Source: UBA9300 sp032260385
GTDB lineage: Bacteria; Bacteroidota; Bacteroidia; Bacteroidales; VadinHA17
Direction of reading: 5' to 3'
Length of the DNA stretch: 64,000 bases
NCBI GenBank assembly: GCA_032260385.1
Contig: JAVVEL010000013.1
Location: 1-64,000, forward strand
Below the pieces are notes generated by a model. The model worked only from the letters and a program-made list of their open reading frames with translations. It ran no database searches and was not told the origin of the DNA. Numbering within the stretch: position 1 is the first letter of the stretch; every line of letters begins with the position of its first letter. This document shows, in pieces, positions 28,674 to 37,061 of this stretch. The translations under genes were made by a program, and so were the position numbers.

Positions 28674-31600
28674 AGTCCCATATTTTTTAAGGCAGCTTTT
28701 GCATCTTCTGTTTCCAGGTCGCACCTGAGGCACCGGTATGCCTCTTTAACTGCATTTTCTTCATCCAGCACCTTATCAACCTCATTGAAATTTTTGTGTC
28801 TTCTGCTTGCAGCTATCCTTAAGATCTCAGGCCTGCCCAGCTCTGCTATTGTCTCAGGATCAATCTCATGTGGCTGCACATATACAGATGGTCTGCTTGG
28901 TGCATAATCGGGTTTTACATTTTCACCCCTCAGGAATCTATGAATCATTTCGGCGGCCACCTTCCCTCCGCCCATTGCTTTTATTATGGTATCAGGGCCG
29001 CTAACGGCATCGCCCACGGCAAAGACGCCGGGGCTACCTGTGGCAAAGGATTCAGGGTCGGTTTTTATTGAACTATTCCTGTTGAATTCAATGCCTCTTT
29101 CGCCCTTTAAAAAGTCATGGTCAGGATCCTCCCCTATGGCCACTATCAAGGTGGACAGTCCTATTTCAAACTCTGAGCCCTCAAGAGGTACAGGTCTTCT
29201 TCTCCCGCTGCTGTCATATTCGCCCGGTGTCATTTTAATGCAGATCAGGCCGCTTAGCTTATTACTCTCATCCACGATTACTTTTACCGGATTGGTAAGA
29301 TACATTATCTCCACTCCCTCTTCGAGGCCTGCTTCTATCTCTTCGGAAAAGGCAGGAATTTCCTTTTCGCTACGGCGATATATTATTATAACCTTTTTGC
29401 ATGACTGCAATCTAATTGCTGATCTGGCAGCATCAATGGCAGCGTTACCTCCACCCACTACCCCGACTATTTCTCCCACCACGGGGTTCTCATTCATTTT
29501 TACTTTCTTCAGAAAGGTAAGAGCATCGCTTACCCCATCAGCTGATTCATTATCTATACCCAGTTTTTTTGATTTGTGGGCCCCGGTAGCTATCAACAAG
29601 GCATCGTGTTTATTCTTTAGTTCACTTAATGAAATATCCCTGCCTACCCTGGTATTTGTTACTATCTTAAGCCCGGCGGTCATAATATTACTGATATCAA
29701 GATTCAGTATCTCAAGGGGCAGGCGGTATTCAGGGATGGCTGTTGCCAGTGCTCCCCCGGCGATTGATTCAGCCTCGTAAACAGTAACATCATAACCCTT
29801 CTTCACCAGGTTATACCCTGCCATCAGCCCTCCCGGCCCGGCTCCTATGATACCCACACTTTCCCTGAATATTTTCTTAAACGTATCCCGGGTGGGATAA
29901 AGTCCCTGCTCAATGGCCCAGTCAGTGGCGTATCTCTTAAGGGCACGTATAGCAATGGGATCACCCCAGTTGCCTGTCTGGCAGAATTCCTCACAGGGGT
30001 GATGACATACCCTGCCGCATACCGACATCAAAGGATTGTCCTTTAAGATTATTTCATGCGCTTTTTGATATTCCTTTCTGGCAATATAACCTATATAAAC
30101 AGGCACTTCTGTTCCAATGGGACATGTATGCTGACAGGGTGACGAAACAAGTTCAGTGCATACTGAGGCACGACATTTCTTCTGAACTATATGTTCTTCA
30201 TATTCATGCCTGAAATATTTAATGGTGGTTATGACCGGGTTGGGTGCTGTCTGACCCAGGCCGCACAGAGAGCCCTTTTTAACTCCCTCAGCCAGCTCCA
30301 GCAAGAGGTCTATGTCTTCCAGTTTACCCCTCCCCTTTACTATATCATCAAGAATATCAAGCATCTGCCTTGTTCCCAGCCTGCATGGCGCACATTTACC
30401 GCATGATTCCTTATTTGCAAATTCAAGAAAATACCTGGCAAAATCGACCATACAAGTTTTTTCATCCATAACGACGATACCCCCTGATCCCATAATGGTT
30501 CCGACTTTGGCCAGCTCATCGTAGTCGACCGGAACATCTATATGGCTGGCCGGGATACATCCTCCTGAGGGTCCGCCGGTCTGAACAGCTTTGAATTTTC
30601 TATTTCCGGGAATACCGCCCCCTATTTCGAAAACCATCTCGCGTATTGTTGTACCAAGAGCTACCTCGATTAATCCTGTATGGTTTACCTTGCCAACAAG
30701 GGCAAAGGTCTTACTGCCCTTGCTGTTTACAGTTCCTATCTCAGAATACCACTCAGGGCTATTTCTGAGAATGATGGCAACGGAAGCCAGTGTTTCGACA
30801 TTGTTTATCACTGTTGGTTTAGCCCAGAGCCCTGATACAGCAGGGAAGGGAGGTCTTGGCACAGGCATGCCCCTCCTGCCTTCTATTGATGCTATCAGTG
30901 CTGTCTCCTCACCACACACAAAGGCTCCTGCTCCTTCTTTGATTTTTATGTTAAACGAAAAGCCTGAGTTGAGGATATTGACACCCAAAAAGTCTTTTTC
31001 ACCGGCCTGTTGTATAGCCAGACGCAAGCGGTCGAGAGCCAGGGGGTATTCGGCGCGGCAATATATATAAGCTTCAGAGGCACCAATGGCATATCCTGCA
31101 ATTATCATCCCTTCAATAAGTGAATGGGGGTCTCCTTCGATCAGTGACCGGTTCATAAAGGCGCCCGGATCACCTTCATCGGCATTGCATATGAGGTATT
31201 TAGTGTCAGCTTTCTGTTCATAACAGAAAGTCCACTTTTTCCAGGTCGGGAAACCGGCGCCGCCTCTTCCCCTCAGTCCTGATTCTTTGATAATTTCAAT
31301 TATACCGGAAGGCTGCATCTGCAGGGCCTTCCTTAAGCCCGAATATCCATTATTTGCAATGTAATGCCCTATATTTTCAGGATCAATAAGACCACAGTTT
31401 GACAGGACCCTGCGTACCTGCCCCTTCATTACCTGTGTGGAAAAGAGGGAAGGGAGCATTTTATTCTCACTCTCCCCGATAACTCCAAGGACAAGCTCAT
31501 CTACAATTTTATTCTCCTGTAAATGATCTCCTATTATGCTGCTCACATCCGAAGTCTGAACATTCCCGTAACATACCAGGTCCCGGCCGGGTGTCTTCAC

Positions 31601-31828
31601 CATAACAATGGGTTCTGCATAACACATCCCTATGCAGCCCACTTCCAGGATATCTGCGCTTACATCCGCTTTTTTCAGCCGCAAAGCGAACTCATCCCTT
31701 ACCTCGCCTGCCCCTGCAGACTGACCGCAGGTGGCCATCCCGATATATACCACAGTGGACTTATCTCCGTGGAGGTTCTTCCACTCCTTAAGAGATGCTT
31801 CCTGTAAATTATTAAAAGCTGTTTTCAT
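28670..31828 (-). CDS. NuoF fused to GltD-like NAD(P)/FAD module (set A)
   Basis: A 1052-residue fusion. Residues 1-115 form a thioredoxin-like ferredoxin domain with Cys34, Cys65 and Cys69 but no clear fourth ligand. Residues about 140-545 form a full NuoF (SGLRGRGGAGFPTWKK; 4Fe-4S at Cys476, 479, 482, 522). Residues about 550-1052 form a GltD/NfnB-like module. It has two 4Fe-4S ligand sets (Cys552-569 and Cys604-616), an FAD loop (GIIGAGPGGLMAG, about 659-671) and an NAD(P) loop (GVVGGGNAAIDAA). NuoF normally uses NAD(H); GltD-type modules normally use NADP(H). A single chain with both is the key feature of this locus. It follows the NuoE gene by 6 nt and overlaps fdhA. Confidence 0.88.
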   Translation of the reverse strand: MKTAFNNLQEASLKEWKNLHGDKSTVVYIGMATCGQSAGAGEVRDEFALRLKKADVSADILEVGCIGMCYAEPIVMVKTPGRDLVCYGNVQTSDVSSIIGDHLQENKIVDELVLGVIGESENKMLPSLFSTQVMKGQVRRVLSNCGLIDPENIGHYIANNGYSGLRKALQMQPSGIIEIIKESGLRGRGGAGFPTWKKWTFCYEQKADTKYLICNADEGDPGAFMNRSLIEGDPHSLIEGMIIAGYAIGASEAYIYCRAEYPLALDRLRLAIQQAGEKDFLGVNILNSGFSFNIKIKEGAGAFVCGEETALIASIEGRRGMPVPRPPFPAVSGLWAKPTVINNVETLASVAIILRNSPEWYSEIGTVNSKGSKTFALVGKVNHTGLIEVALGTTIREMVFEIGGGIPGNRKFKAVQTGGPSGGCIPASHIDVPVDYDELAKVGTIMGSGGIVVMDEKTCMVDFARYFLEFANKESCGKCAPCRLGTRQMLDILDDIVKGRGKLEDIDLLLELAEGVKKGSLCGLGQTAPNPVITTIKYFRHEYEEHIVQKKCRASVCTELVSSPCQHTCPIGTEVPVYIGYIARKEYQKAHEIILKDNPLMSVCGRVCHHPCEEFCQTGNWGDPIAIRALKRYATDWAIEQGLYPTRDTFKKIFRESVGIIGAGPGGLMAGYNLVKKGYDVTVYEAESIAGGALATAIPEYRLPLEILNLDISNIMTAGLKIVTNTRVGRDISLSELKNKHDALLIATGAHKSKKLGIDNESADGVSDALTFLKKVKMNENPVVGEIVGVVGGGNAAIDAARSAIRLQSCKKVIIIYRRSEKEIPAFSEEIEAGLEEGVEIMYLTNPVKVIVDESNKLSGLICIKMTPGEYDSSGRRRPVPLEGSEFEIGLSTLIVAIGEDPDHDFLKGERGIEFNRNSSIKTDPESFATGSPGVFAVGDAVSGPDTIIKAMGGGKVAAEMIHRFLRGENVKPDYAPSRPSVYVQPHEIDPETIAELGRPEILRIAASRRHKNFNEVDKVLDEENAVKEAYRCLRCDLETEDAKAALKNMGL

Positions 31829-31834
31829 ATGTTA

Positions 31835-32287
31835 TCAGCCTTTATCCCCGTAAATTATGTTCCTTGCCTTGTTGGGTGTCATTTTTGCATTCACCTTGTT
31901 ATTGACCACCACACAGGGAGCCAAACCACAGGCCCCGATGCATGCCAGGGTATCTATCGAATATTTCAGATCATCCGTCACTTCACCACTTCTTATGCCG
32001 AGTAAACCTTCAATATTTTCGAGGATCTTACCTGAACCCCTCACATGACAGGCAGTGCCCCTGCATACACAAATATGGGTTTCACCAACAGGTGTAAAGC
32101 GGAACTGTGAATAAAAGGTGGCAACCCCAAATACCCTGCTTTGTGGGACCCTTGTAAAACGGGCTATTTCCTCCATTGATTCTTCCGAGAGATAGCCATT
32201 CTCAGCCTGCACAGCCTGCAGAACAGGTATCAGTTCTTCCTGCTTACCGGAAAAGGGAGCAAATATTTCATCCAGTTGCTTGCTCAT
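31835..32287 (-). CDS. nuoE: NuoE-like [2Fe-2S] subunit (set A)
   Basis: A 150-residue thioredoxin-like ferredoxin subunit. It has the C-x4-C pair in CVCRGTACHV and the C-x3-C pair in ACIGACGLAPC, with the helical region VFGVATFYSQF before them. It precedes the NuoF-GltD fusion gene by 6 nt and so should be the partner that carries electrons to it, as HydC does for HydB. It resembles the set B NuoE over its full length. Confidence 0.88.
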   Translation of the reverse strand: MSKQLDEIFAPFSGKQEELIPVLQAVQAENGYLSEESMEEIARFTRVPQSRVFGVATFYSQFRFTPVGETHICVCRGTACHVRGSGKILENIEGLLGIRSGEVTDDLKYSIDTLACIGACGLAPCVVVNNKVNAKMTPNKARNIIYGDKG

Positions 32288-32335
32288 TTCTCAAAAATAT
32301 TAAACATGCATAAAATACGCTGTCAAGTTATCTGT

Positions 32336-32935
32336 CTAATACCATTTCTGCAAATCTTCAGGGCTATTAATATTACGGAAAGGATTTATTTCACTGCTTC
32401 GCTCCTCGATCTCCAGGTATTTATCATCAACTAATTTAAGAAATTCTCTTATTGAATATTTATTTTCCGATTTTAAAAAATCGTCCAGCCGGGCCAGAAC
32501 AGTCTTACTGTATACTGCGTGCAATGGTTCAATAAGTCCTTTATATACAGGTACTAAAACTTCACATTCAGTATTTCTAAAATTCAATGCCACAGCGCTG
32601 ACAGTTGAAACAGACAGTTCCGGCATATCGCCTGCCACCAGGAAGACTGCTTCTTTATCAGTATTGGTCAGGGCCGAATGCAATCCGCCCAGCGGGCCCT
32701 TCTTATGATATATATCACCGGCCATCCTGACGTAATCATATTCTTCAAACTCAGTCCTGTTATTTGTTATTATTAAAACATCATCAAAAACTGACCTGAC
32801 TACTTCCAGGGTCTTTTCAATTATTGGTTTGCCATCAATAACAATTTTTGCCTTTGTCCTGCCTGCAAAGCGTGTATTTCTCCCTCCTGCAAGGATGGCG
32901 GCGGTAATGTCATATCTCCTGGGGACCTTTTTCAT
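32336..32935 (-). CDS. mobA: Molybdenum cofactor guanylyltransferase
   Basis: MobA joins GMP from GTP to molybdopterin to give the bis-MGD cofactor of formate dehydrogenases. The 199-residue product from MKKVPRRYDITAAI has the nucleotide-binding signature LAGGRNTRFAGRTKA, a GPLGGLHSAL block and LVAGDMPEL with the metal-binding Asp. An in-frame extension to 33016 is not family-like. It sits directly upstream of the two FDH sets on the same strand, 48 bp from the NuoE gene, which supports the view that these need bis-MGD. Confidence 0.9.
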   Translation of the reverse strand: MKKVPRRYDITAAILAGGRNTRFAGRTKAKIVIDGKPIIEKTLEVVRSVFDDVLIITNNRTEFEEYDYVRMAGDIYHKKGPLGGLHSALTNTDKEAVFLVAGDMPELSVSTVSAVALNFRNTECEVLVPVYKGLIEPLHAVYSKTVLARLDDFLKSENKYSIREFLKLVDDKYLEIEERSSEINPFRNINSPEDLQKWY

Positions 32936-33045
32936 TACAGAAAGGGTAAAATAAATCTGGTCTTTATAATGCCGGCAGAGACGCTGTTTTTCTCTTCTCC
33001 ACCAGTTTGCAGACATTATTCAGGACGGGTCACGGGTCTCGAGGC

Positions 33046-33090
33046 TCGGTTGTCGTTCGTCTTTTGCCGTTCGTCGTTCGTCGTTTGTCC
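33046..33090. repeat. GTCGTTCGTC-type short tandem repeat
   Basis: Between mobA and fhs the sequence has several units of CGTTCGT / GTCGTTCGTC in a row (roughly 33050-33084). It is an intergenic short repeat, on the minus strand reading GACGAACGAC. A single TTTTGTCGTTACTCGG piece at the window start (20-35) resembles it. Confidence 0.6.
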
Positions 33091-33093
33091 CAT

Positions 33094-34764
33094 TTAAAAC
33101 AGGCCTGTAATATTACCATCCTCATCTATATCTATATTTTCTGCTGACGGTTTGGATGGCAATCCGGGCATTCTCATAATGGCACCTGCTATAGGAACAA
33201 TAAATTCTGCACCGGATGACAGTTCAACCTCTCTTACGGCTATCTTAAATCCTCTCGGCCTGCCCTTCAGTTTGGCATCATCTGAGAGTGATTTTTGTGT
33301 TTTGGCTATGCAAACCGGCATATCATCAAGGCCCAGGCTCTCAATGGCCTTCAGCTGGTTCAATGCTTTTGCCGTAAATTCTACGCCATCGGCACCGTAC
33401 ATTTTTGTAGCAATAGTCTCTATTTTATCCTTGTAGCTGTCTGTAAGTTCATAAAGAGTCTTAAACTTTCTTTCCGGATCGTCCACAGCTTTTACTACTT
33501 TCCCGGCAAGGTCCACAGCTCCTTCACCGCCTTTGGCCCATGAGTCGTTTAGTGCAACTTCCACATCCTGGCCCCTGCAAAAATCAGTTACAACTTTAAT
33601 TTCCTCATCGGTATCAGTGGAAAATTTATTTATTGACACTATAGGTTTGAAACCAAACATCTTCATGTTTTCTACGTGTTTTTCCAGGTTTTCGAGTCCA
33701 TCCTTCAATGCCTTGATATTTTCCACTGTAAGTTCTTTGATGGATGCACCTCCATGGTATTTTAGTGCTCTGATTGTTGCCACTACCACTACGGCATCAG
33801 GAACAAGTCCACCCATACGGCATTTTATATCGAAGAATTTCTCAGCTCCCAGGTCACTGGCGAAACCTGCCTCAGTAACCACATAATCACTGTAGGTCAA
33901 TCCCATTTTTGTTCCCAGTATACTGTTGGTACCCTGTGCGATATTACCGAAGGGCCCTCCGTGAATAATGGCAGGTGTTCCTTCAAGGGTCTGTACCAGG
34001 TTTGGTTTGATTGCATCTTTCAGAAGAACGGCCATTGCTCCCTGGGCTTTAAGGTCGCGTGCAAAAACCGCCTTGCCTTCATAAGTATATCCAACAAATA
34101 TATTTCCAAGTCTTCTCTTCAGATCTTCCATATCGGTGGCCATACACAATATAGCCATCACCTCGGAAGCTGCGGTAATATAAAACCCTGTTTCCCTCGG
34201 CACGCCCTGGGTAGTGCCACCCAGGCCGATAACAGTATTTCTGAGAGCTCTCTCATTCATATCCATTACCCTCTTCCACTCTATTGTCCGGGGATCGATA
34301 TTAAGGCTTACACTTTTCTGCTGCAGGTTGTTATCGATCAGGGCAGCAAGGAGGTTATGGGCTTTCTCCACTGCTGCTATATCGCCGGTAAAGTGCAGGT
34401 TGATGTCTTCCATGGGAACAACCTGGGCATGTCCCCCTCCGGCAGCACCACCTTTTATTCCAAAGACAGGCCCGAGAGAAGGCTCTCTCAGCACAACGGT
34501 AGTTTTTCTATTGATCCTGTTCATTGCCTGGGCAAGGCCTATTGATGTAGTAGTCTTACCTTCACCGGCAGGAGTGGGAGTTATAGCCGTAACCAGTATT
34601 AACTTTGACTTTTTAACCTTCTCTTCATCAATGAGTTTTAAGGGAAGTTTAGCTTTATATTTACCATAAAGCTCCAGTTCATCCTTATCAATACCTAGTT
34701 TCACGGCAACTTCGGTTATAGGCTTCATTTTTGTAGCCTGGGCAATTTCAATGTCTGATTTCAT
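33094..34764 (-). CDS. fhs: Formate--tetrahydrofolate ligase
   Basis: Fhs makes 10-formyl-tetrahydrofolate from formate, ATP and tetrahydrofolate. The 556-residue length is standard. The P-loop TPAGEGKTTTSIGLAQ, GIKGGAAGGGHAQV and the block ITAASEVMAI are visible. It starts the minus-strand C1 block, with mobA and both FDH sets downstream. In the forward direction it would feed formate (or formate made by FDH from CO2) into the C1 pool. In the reverse direction it would release formate and make ATP. Confidence 0.97.
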   Translation of the reverse strand: MKSDIEIAQATKMKPITEVAVKLGIDKDELELYGKYKAKLPLKLIDEEKVKKSKLILVTAITPTPAGEGKTTTSIGLAQAMNRINRKTTVVLREPSLGPVFGIKGGAAGGGHAQVVPMEDINLHFTGDIAAVEKAHNLLAALIDNNLQQKSVSLNIDPRTIEWKRVMDMNERALRNTVIGLGGTTQGVPRETGFYITAASEVMAILCMATDMEDLKRRLGNIFVGYTYEGKAVFARDLKAQGAMAVLLKDAIKPNLVQTLEGTPAIIHGGPFGNIAQGTNSILGTKMGLTYSDYVVTEAGFASDLGAEKFFDIKCRMGGLVPDAVVVVATIRALKYHGGASIKELTVENIKALKDGLENLEKHVENMKMFGFKPIVSINKFSTDTDEEIKVVTDFCRGQDVEVALNDSWAKGGEGAVDLAGKVVKAVDDPERKFKTLYELTDSYKDKIETIATKMYGADGVEFTAKALNQLKAIESLGLDDMPVCIAKTQKSLSDDAKLKGRPRGFKIAVREVELSSGAEFIVPIAGAIMRMPGLPSKPSAENIDIDEDGNITGLF

Positions 34765-34812
34765 ATGTATTCTTTTTAAAGTTTATTATCCTTTATTATA
34801 ACATTTCTGCTG

Positions 34813-34820
34813 TATTTTTG
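34813..34820 (+). promoter_or_regulatory. -7 box before the SDR gene
   Basis: TATTTTTG fits TAnnTTTG and is 88 nt upstream of the start codon. No convincing -33 box is present. Confidence 0.25.
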
Positions 34821-34907
34821 CTCAGCATAATGCAAATATTACTATCGGGGTCTCCAAAGTTATTTAAAAACATTAATTTAGAAAAAAATACTGAAAAACC
34901 GGATTAA

Positions 34908-35714
34908 ATGAGACATGTTGTTATAACTGGAGGAACCAGGGGCATAGGATTCGGACTGGTCCGGGAATTTTTAGCTCACGGACTCAACGTTACATTCTGC
35001 GGTACAACAGACCATTCGGTAATGAAGGCCATGAACCTTCTGATAGAAGAATGGTCATCAAAAATGTTCAGGGGTGTGGTTTGCGATGTATCGAAAGAAG
35101 ATGACCTTTTAAATCTATGGGAATTTGGAACAAAGATTTTCGGTGAGGTTGATATATGGATCAATAATGCAGGCATAGATAATCCACAGGCTACATTTAA
35201 CGAGCTTCAGCCATCGGATATAAACAGGCTTACAGACATCAATATTAAAGGGCTTATGCACGCAAGCCATATTGCATATAACAATATGCTGAAGCAGGGT
35301 AAAGGTTCCATTTATAATATGGGCGGACTGGGCAGCGACGGGAGGATGATCAAAGGGCTTACCCCCTATGGGATGTCTAAAAGAGCAGTGCAATACTTCA
35401 CAAAGGCCTTTGCCAGGGAAACCGGGAAAGATAGTCCGGTAAAAATCGGTTTATTACTGCCGGGAATGGTATTGACAGATATGCTCCTTGACCCCATAAG
35501 GAAAGGTGAAGACAATGCCGGGAGGCTTAAGAGGGTTTACAATCTCCTGGCCGATGAGGTTGAGCCCGTTGCCTCTTATCTGACTGAGCGGATTATCAGC
35601 AACGAGAAGAATGGGGTAATAATCTCCTGTTCCGGAAGTACCCGCATGCTCCTCAAAGTCCCGGGTCGTCTCTTCTCCGGAAGAGATATAGTCACTGATA
35701 AACTGAAAGCCTGA
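34908..35714 (+). CDS. Short-chain dehydrogenase/reductase
   Basis: A 268-residue SDR with the cofactor loop TGGTRGIGFGLV, the NNAG motif (INNAGIDNP) and an active-site YGMSK (Y-x-x-x-K). The fold should bind NAD(P)H. The motif order fits classical SDRs, but the substrate is unknown. It resembles plant-type chlorophyll(ide) b reductase-like SDRs in the C-terminal part only loosely, so I do not name it. It is convergent with xylA. Confidence 0.82.
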   Translation: MRHVVITGGTRGIGFGLVREFLAHGLNVTFCGTTDHSVMKAMNLLIEEWSSKMFRGVVCDVSKEDDLLNLWEFGTKIFGEVDIWINNAGIDNPQATFNELQPSDINRLTDINIKGLMHASHIAYNNMLKQGKGSIYNMGGLGSDGRMIKGLTPYGMSKRAVQYFTKAFARETGKDSPVKIGLLLPGMVLTDMLLDPIRKGEDNAGRLKRVYNLLADEVEPVASYLTERIISNEKNGVIISCSGSTRMLLKVPGRLFSGRDIVTDKLKA

Positions 35715-35751
35715 ATTCCTGCCGGATGTGTAATTATTTATGTTTCCCGGC

Positions 35752-37050
35752 TTATATATACCTGGATATAAGCATCTCAAAAAGTTCCTGCCTTCCGCTG
35801 ATACTTTCCGGTTCGCCGTATTTCAGTGCAAGCTCGCGCATTTTTTCAAGTGTGAGCTGACCCTTTTCAAAATCTGAACCTTCATGAGAATCAAAGGAAA
35901 CATACCTTTTATTCCTGAGTGCAGTATAATCACTATGACTGAGTACTTTATCGGCAATTATCAATGCTCTTGCAAAGGTATCCATACCTGATATATGTGC
36001 ATAGAAGAGATCTTCCGGTCCGGTTGAATTCCTTCTCAGTTTGGCATCAAAATTTATACCACCGGTGGTGAAACCTCCCGCTGCCATAATAACCATCATG
36101 GCTTCAGTCACTTCGTAAATATTGGTCGGAAATTCGTCAGTATCCCATCCGTTCTGGTAATCTCCCTTATTTGCATCTATACTCCCAAGCATTCCTGCAT
36201 TTGCAGCCACCTGCAATTCATGCTGGAAGGTGTGCCCGGCAAGAATTGCATGATTTACTTCGATATTGATTTTAAAATCATCCTCCAGTCCGTAATGTCT
36301 CAGGAAGCTGATAACAGTATCAGTATCATAATCATATTGATGTTTGGTAGGTTCCATGGGTTTGGGTTCTATAAGGAAGCTACCTTTAAACCCGTTTTTC
36401 CTGCCATAGTCACGGGCTATGGTGAGCATCATGGCCAGATGATCAATTTCCCTTTTCATATCGGTATTATGCAGGCTCATATAACCCTCACGTCCTCCCC
36501 AGAAGACATAATTTTCCCCTCCCAGTTCAATAGTGGCATCAATGGCATTTTTGAGCTGTGTGGCCGCATGTGTCAGAACCCTGAAATCGGGGTTGGTTGC
36601 AGCACCGTTCATATATCTCGGATCGGAAAAAAGGTTAGCCGTACCCCATAATAATCTGACACCTGTTGAATCCTGTATATCTTTTACCAGGGGCAATATT
36701 TTTTCAAGGCGCTTTTCTATTTCGAAAACAGTGCCGTTCCCCACCAGATCAGTGTCATGAAAGCAGTAAAAGGGAGTTCCAAGCTTACTTATAAAATCAA
36801 AGGCCGACTCAAGTTTTTGCTTTGCCTTATCAAGCGGGTCTTTCACATCATCCCAGGGGAAGAAGCGGGTGGGATCACCAAACTGGTCAGATCCGTCGCC
36901 GCAGAATGAATGCCAGTAGGCGACAGCAAAACGGAGATGATCCCTCATCGGCTTAGCTGCCACCAGTTCCTCTTCATTATACCATTTAAAGGCCAGTGGA
37001 TTACCTGAATCCCTGCCTTCATACTTAATCCTGTCAATACCTTTAAACAT
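35752..37050 (-). CDS. xylA: Xylose isomerase
   Basis: XylA converts D-xylose to D-xylulose. The 432-residue protein has YCFHDTDL with the catalytic His, the metal-binding block IEPKPMEPTKHQYDYD, and INIEVNHAILAGHTF. It lies 11 nt after xylulokinase on the same strand, giving xylB-xylA as an operon. It belongs to the longer class II form used by Bacteroidota. Confidence 0.97.
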   Translation of the reverse strand: MFKGIDRIKYEGRDSGNPLAFKWYNEEELVAAKPMRDHLRFAVAYWHSFCGDGSDQFGDPTRFFPWDDVKDPLDKAKQKLESAFDFISKLGTPFYCFHDTDLVGNGTVFEIEKRLEKILPLVKDIQDSTGVRLLWGTANLFSDPRYMNGAATNPDFRVLTHAATQLKNAIDATIELGGENYVFWGGREGYMSLHNTDMKREIDHLAMMLTIARDYGRKNGFKGSFLIEPKPMEPTKHQYDYDTDTVISFLRHYGLEDDFKINIEVNHAILAGHTFQHELQVAANAGMLGSIDANKGDYQNGWDTDEFPTNIYEVTEAMMVIMAAGGFTTGGINFDAKLRRNSTGPEDLFYAHISGMDTFARALIIADKVLSHSDYTALRNKRYVSFDSHEGSDFEKGQLTLEKMRELALKYGEPESISGRQELFEMLISRYI

Positions 37051-37061
37051 GTTGTGATATT

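Noticed and set aside
28986..29780. Long plus-strand frame within the NuoF-GltD gene
   Set aside because: Shadow frame; the minus-strand product has complete cofactor motifs across this stretch.
33961..34669. Plus-strand frames within fhs
   Set aside because: Antisense shadows of the P-loop and catalytic region of formate-tetrahydrofolate ligase.
21381..34764. Complete Wood-Ljungdahl acetogenesis locus
   Set aside because: Only Fhs and the FDHs are present; no CODH/ACS, corrinoid protein, methyltransferase or MetF gene is seen.
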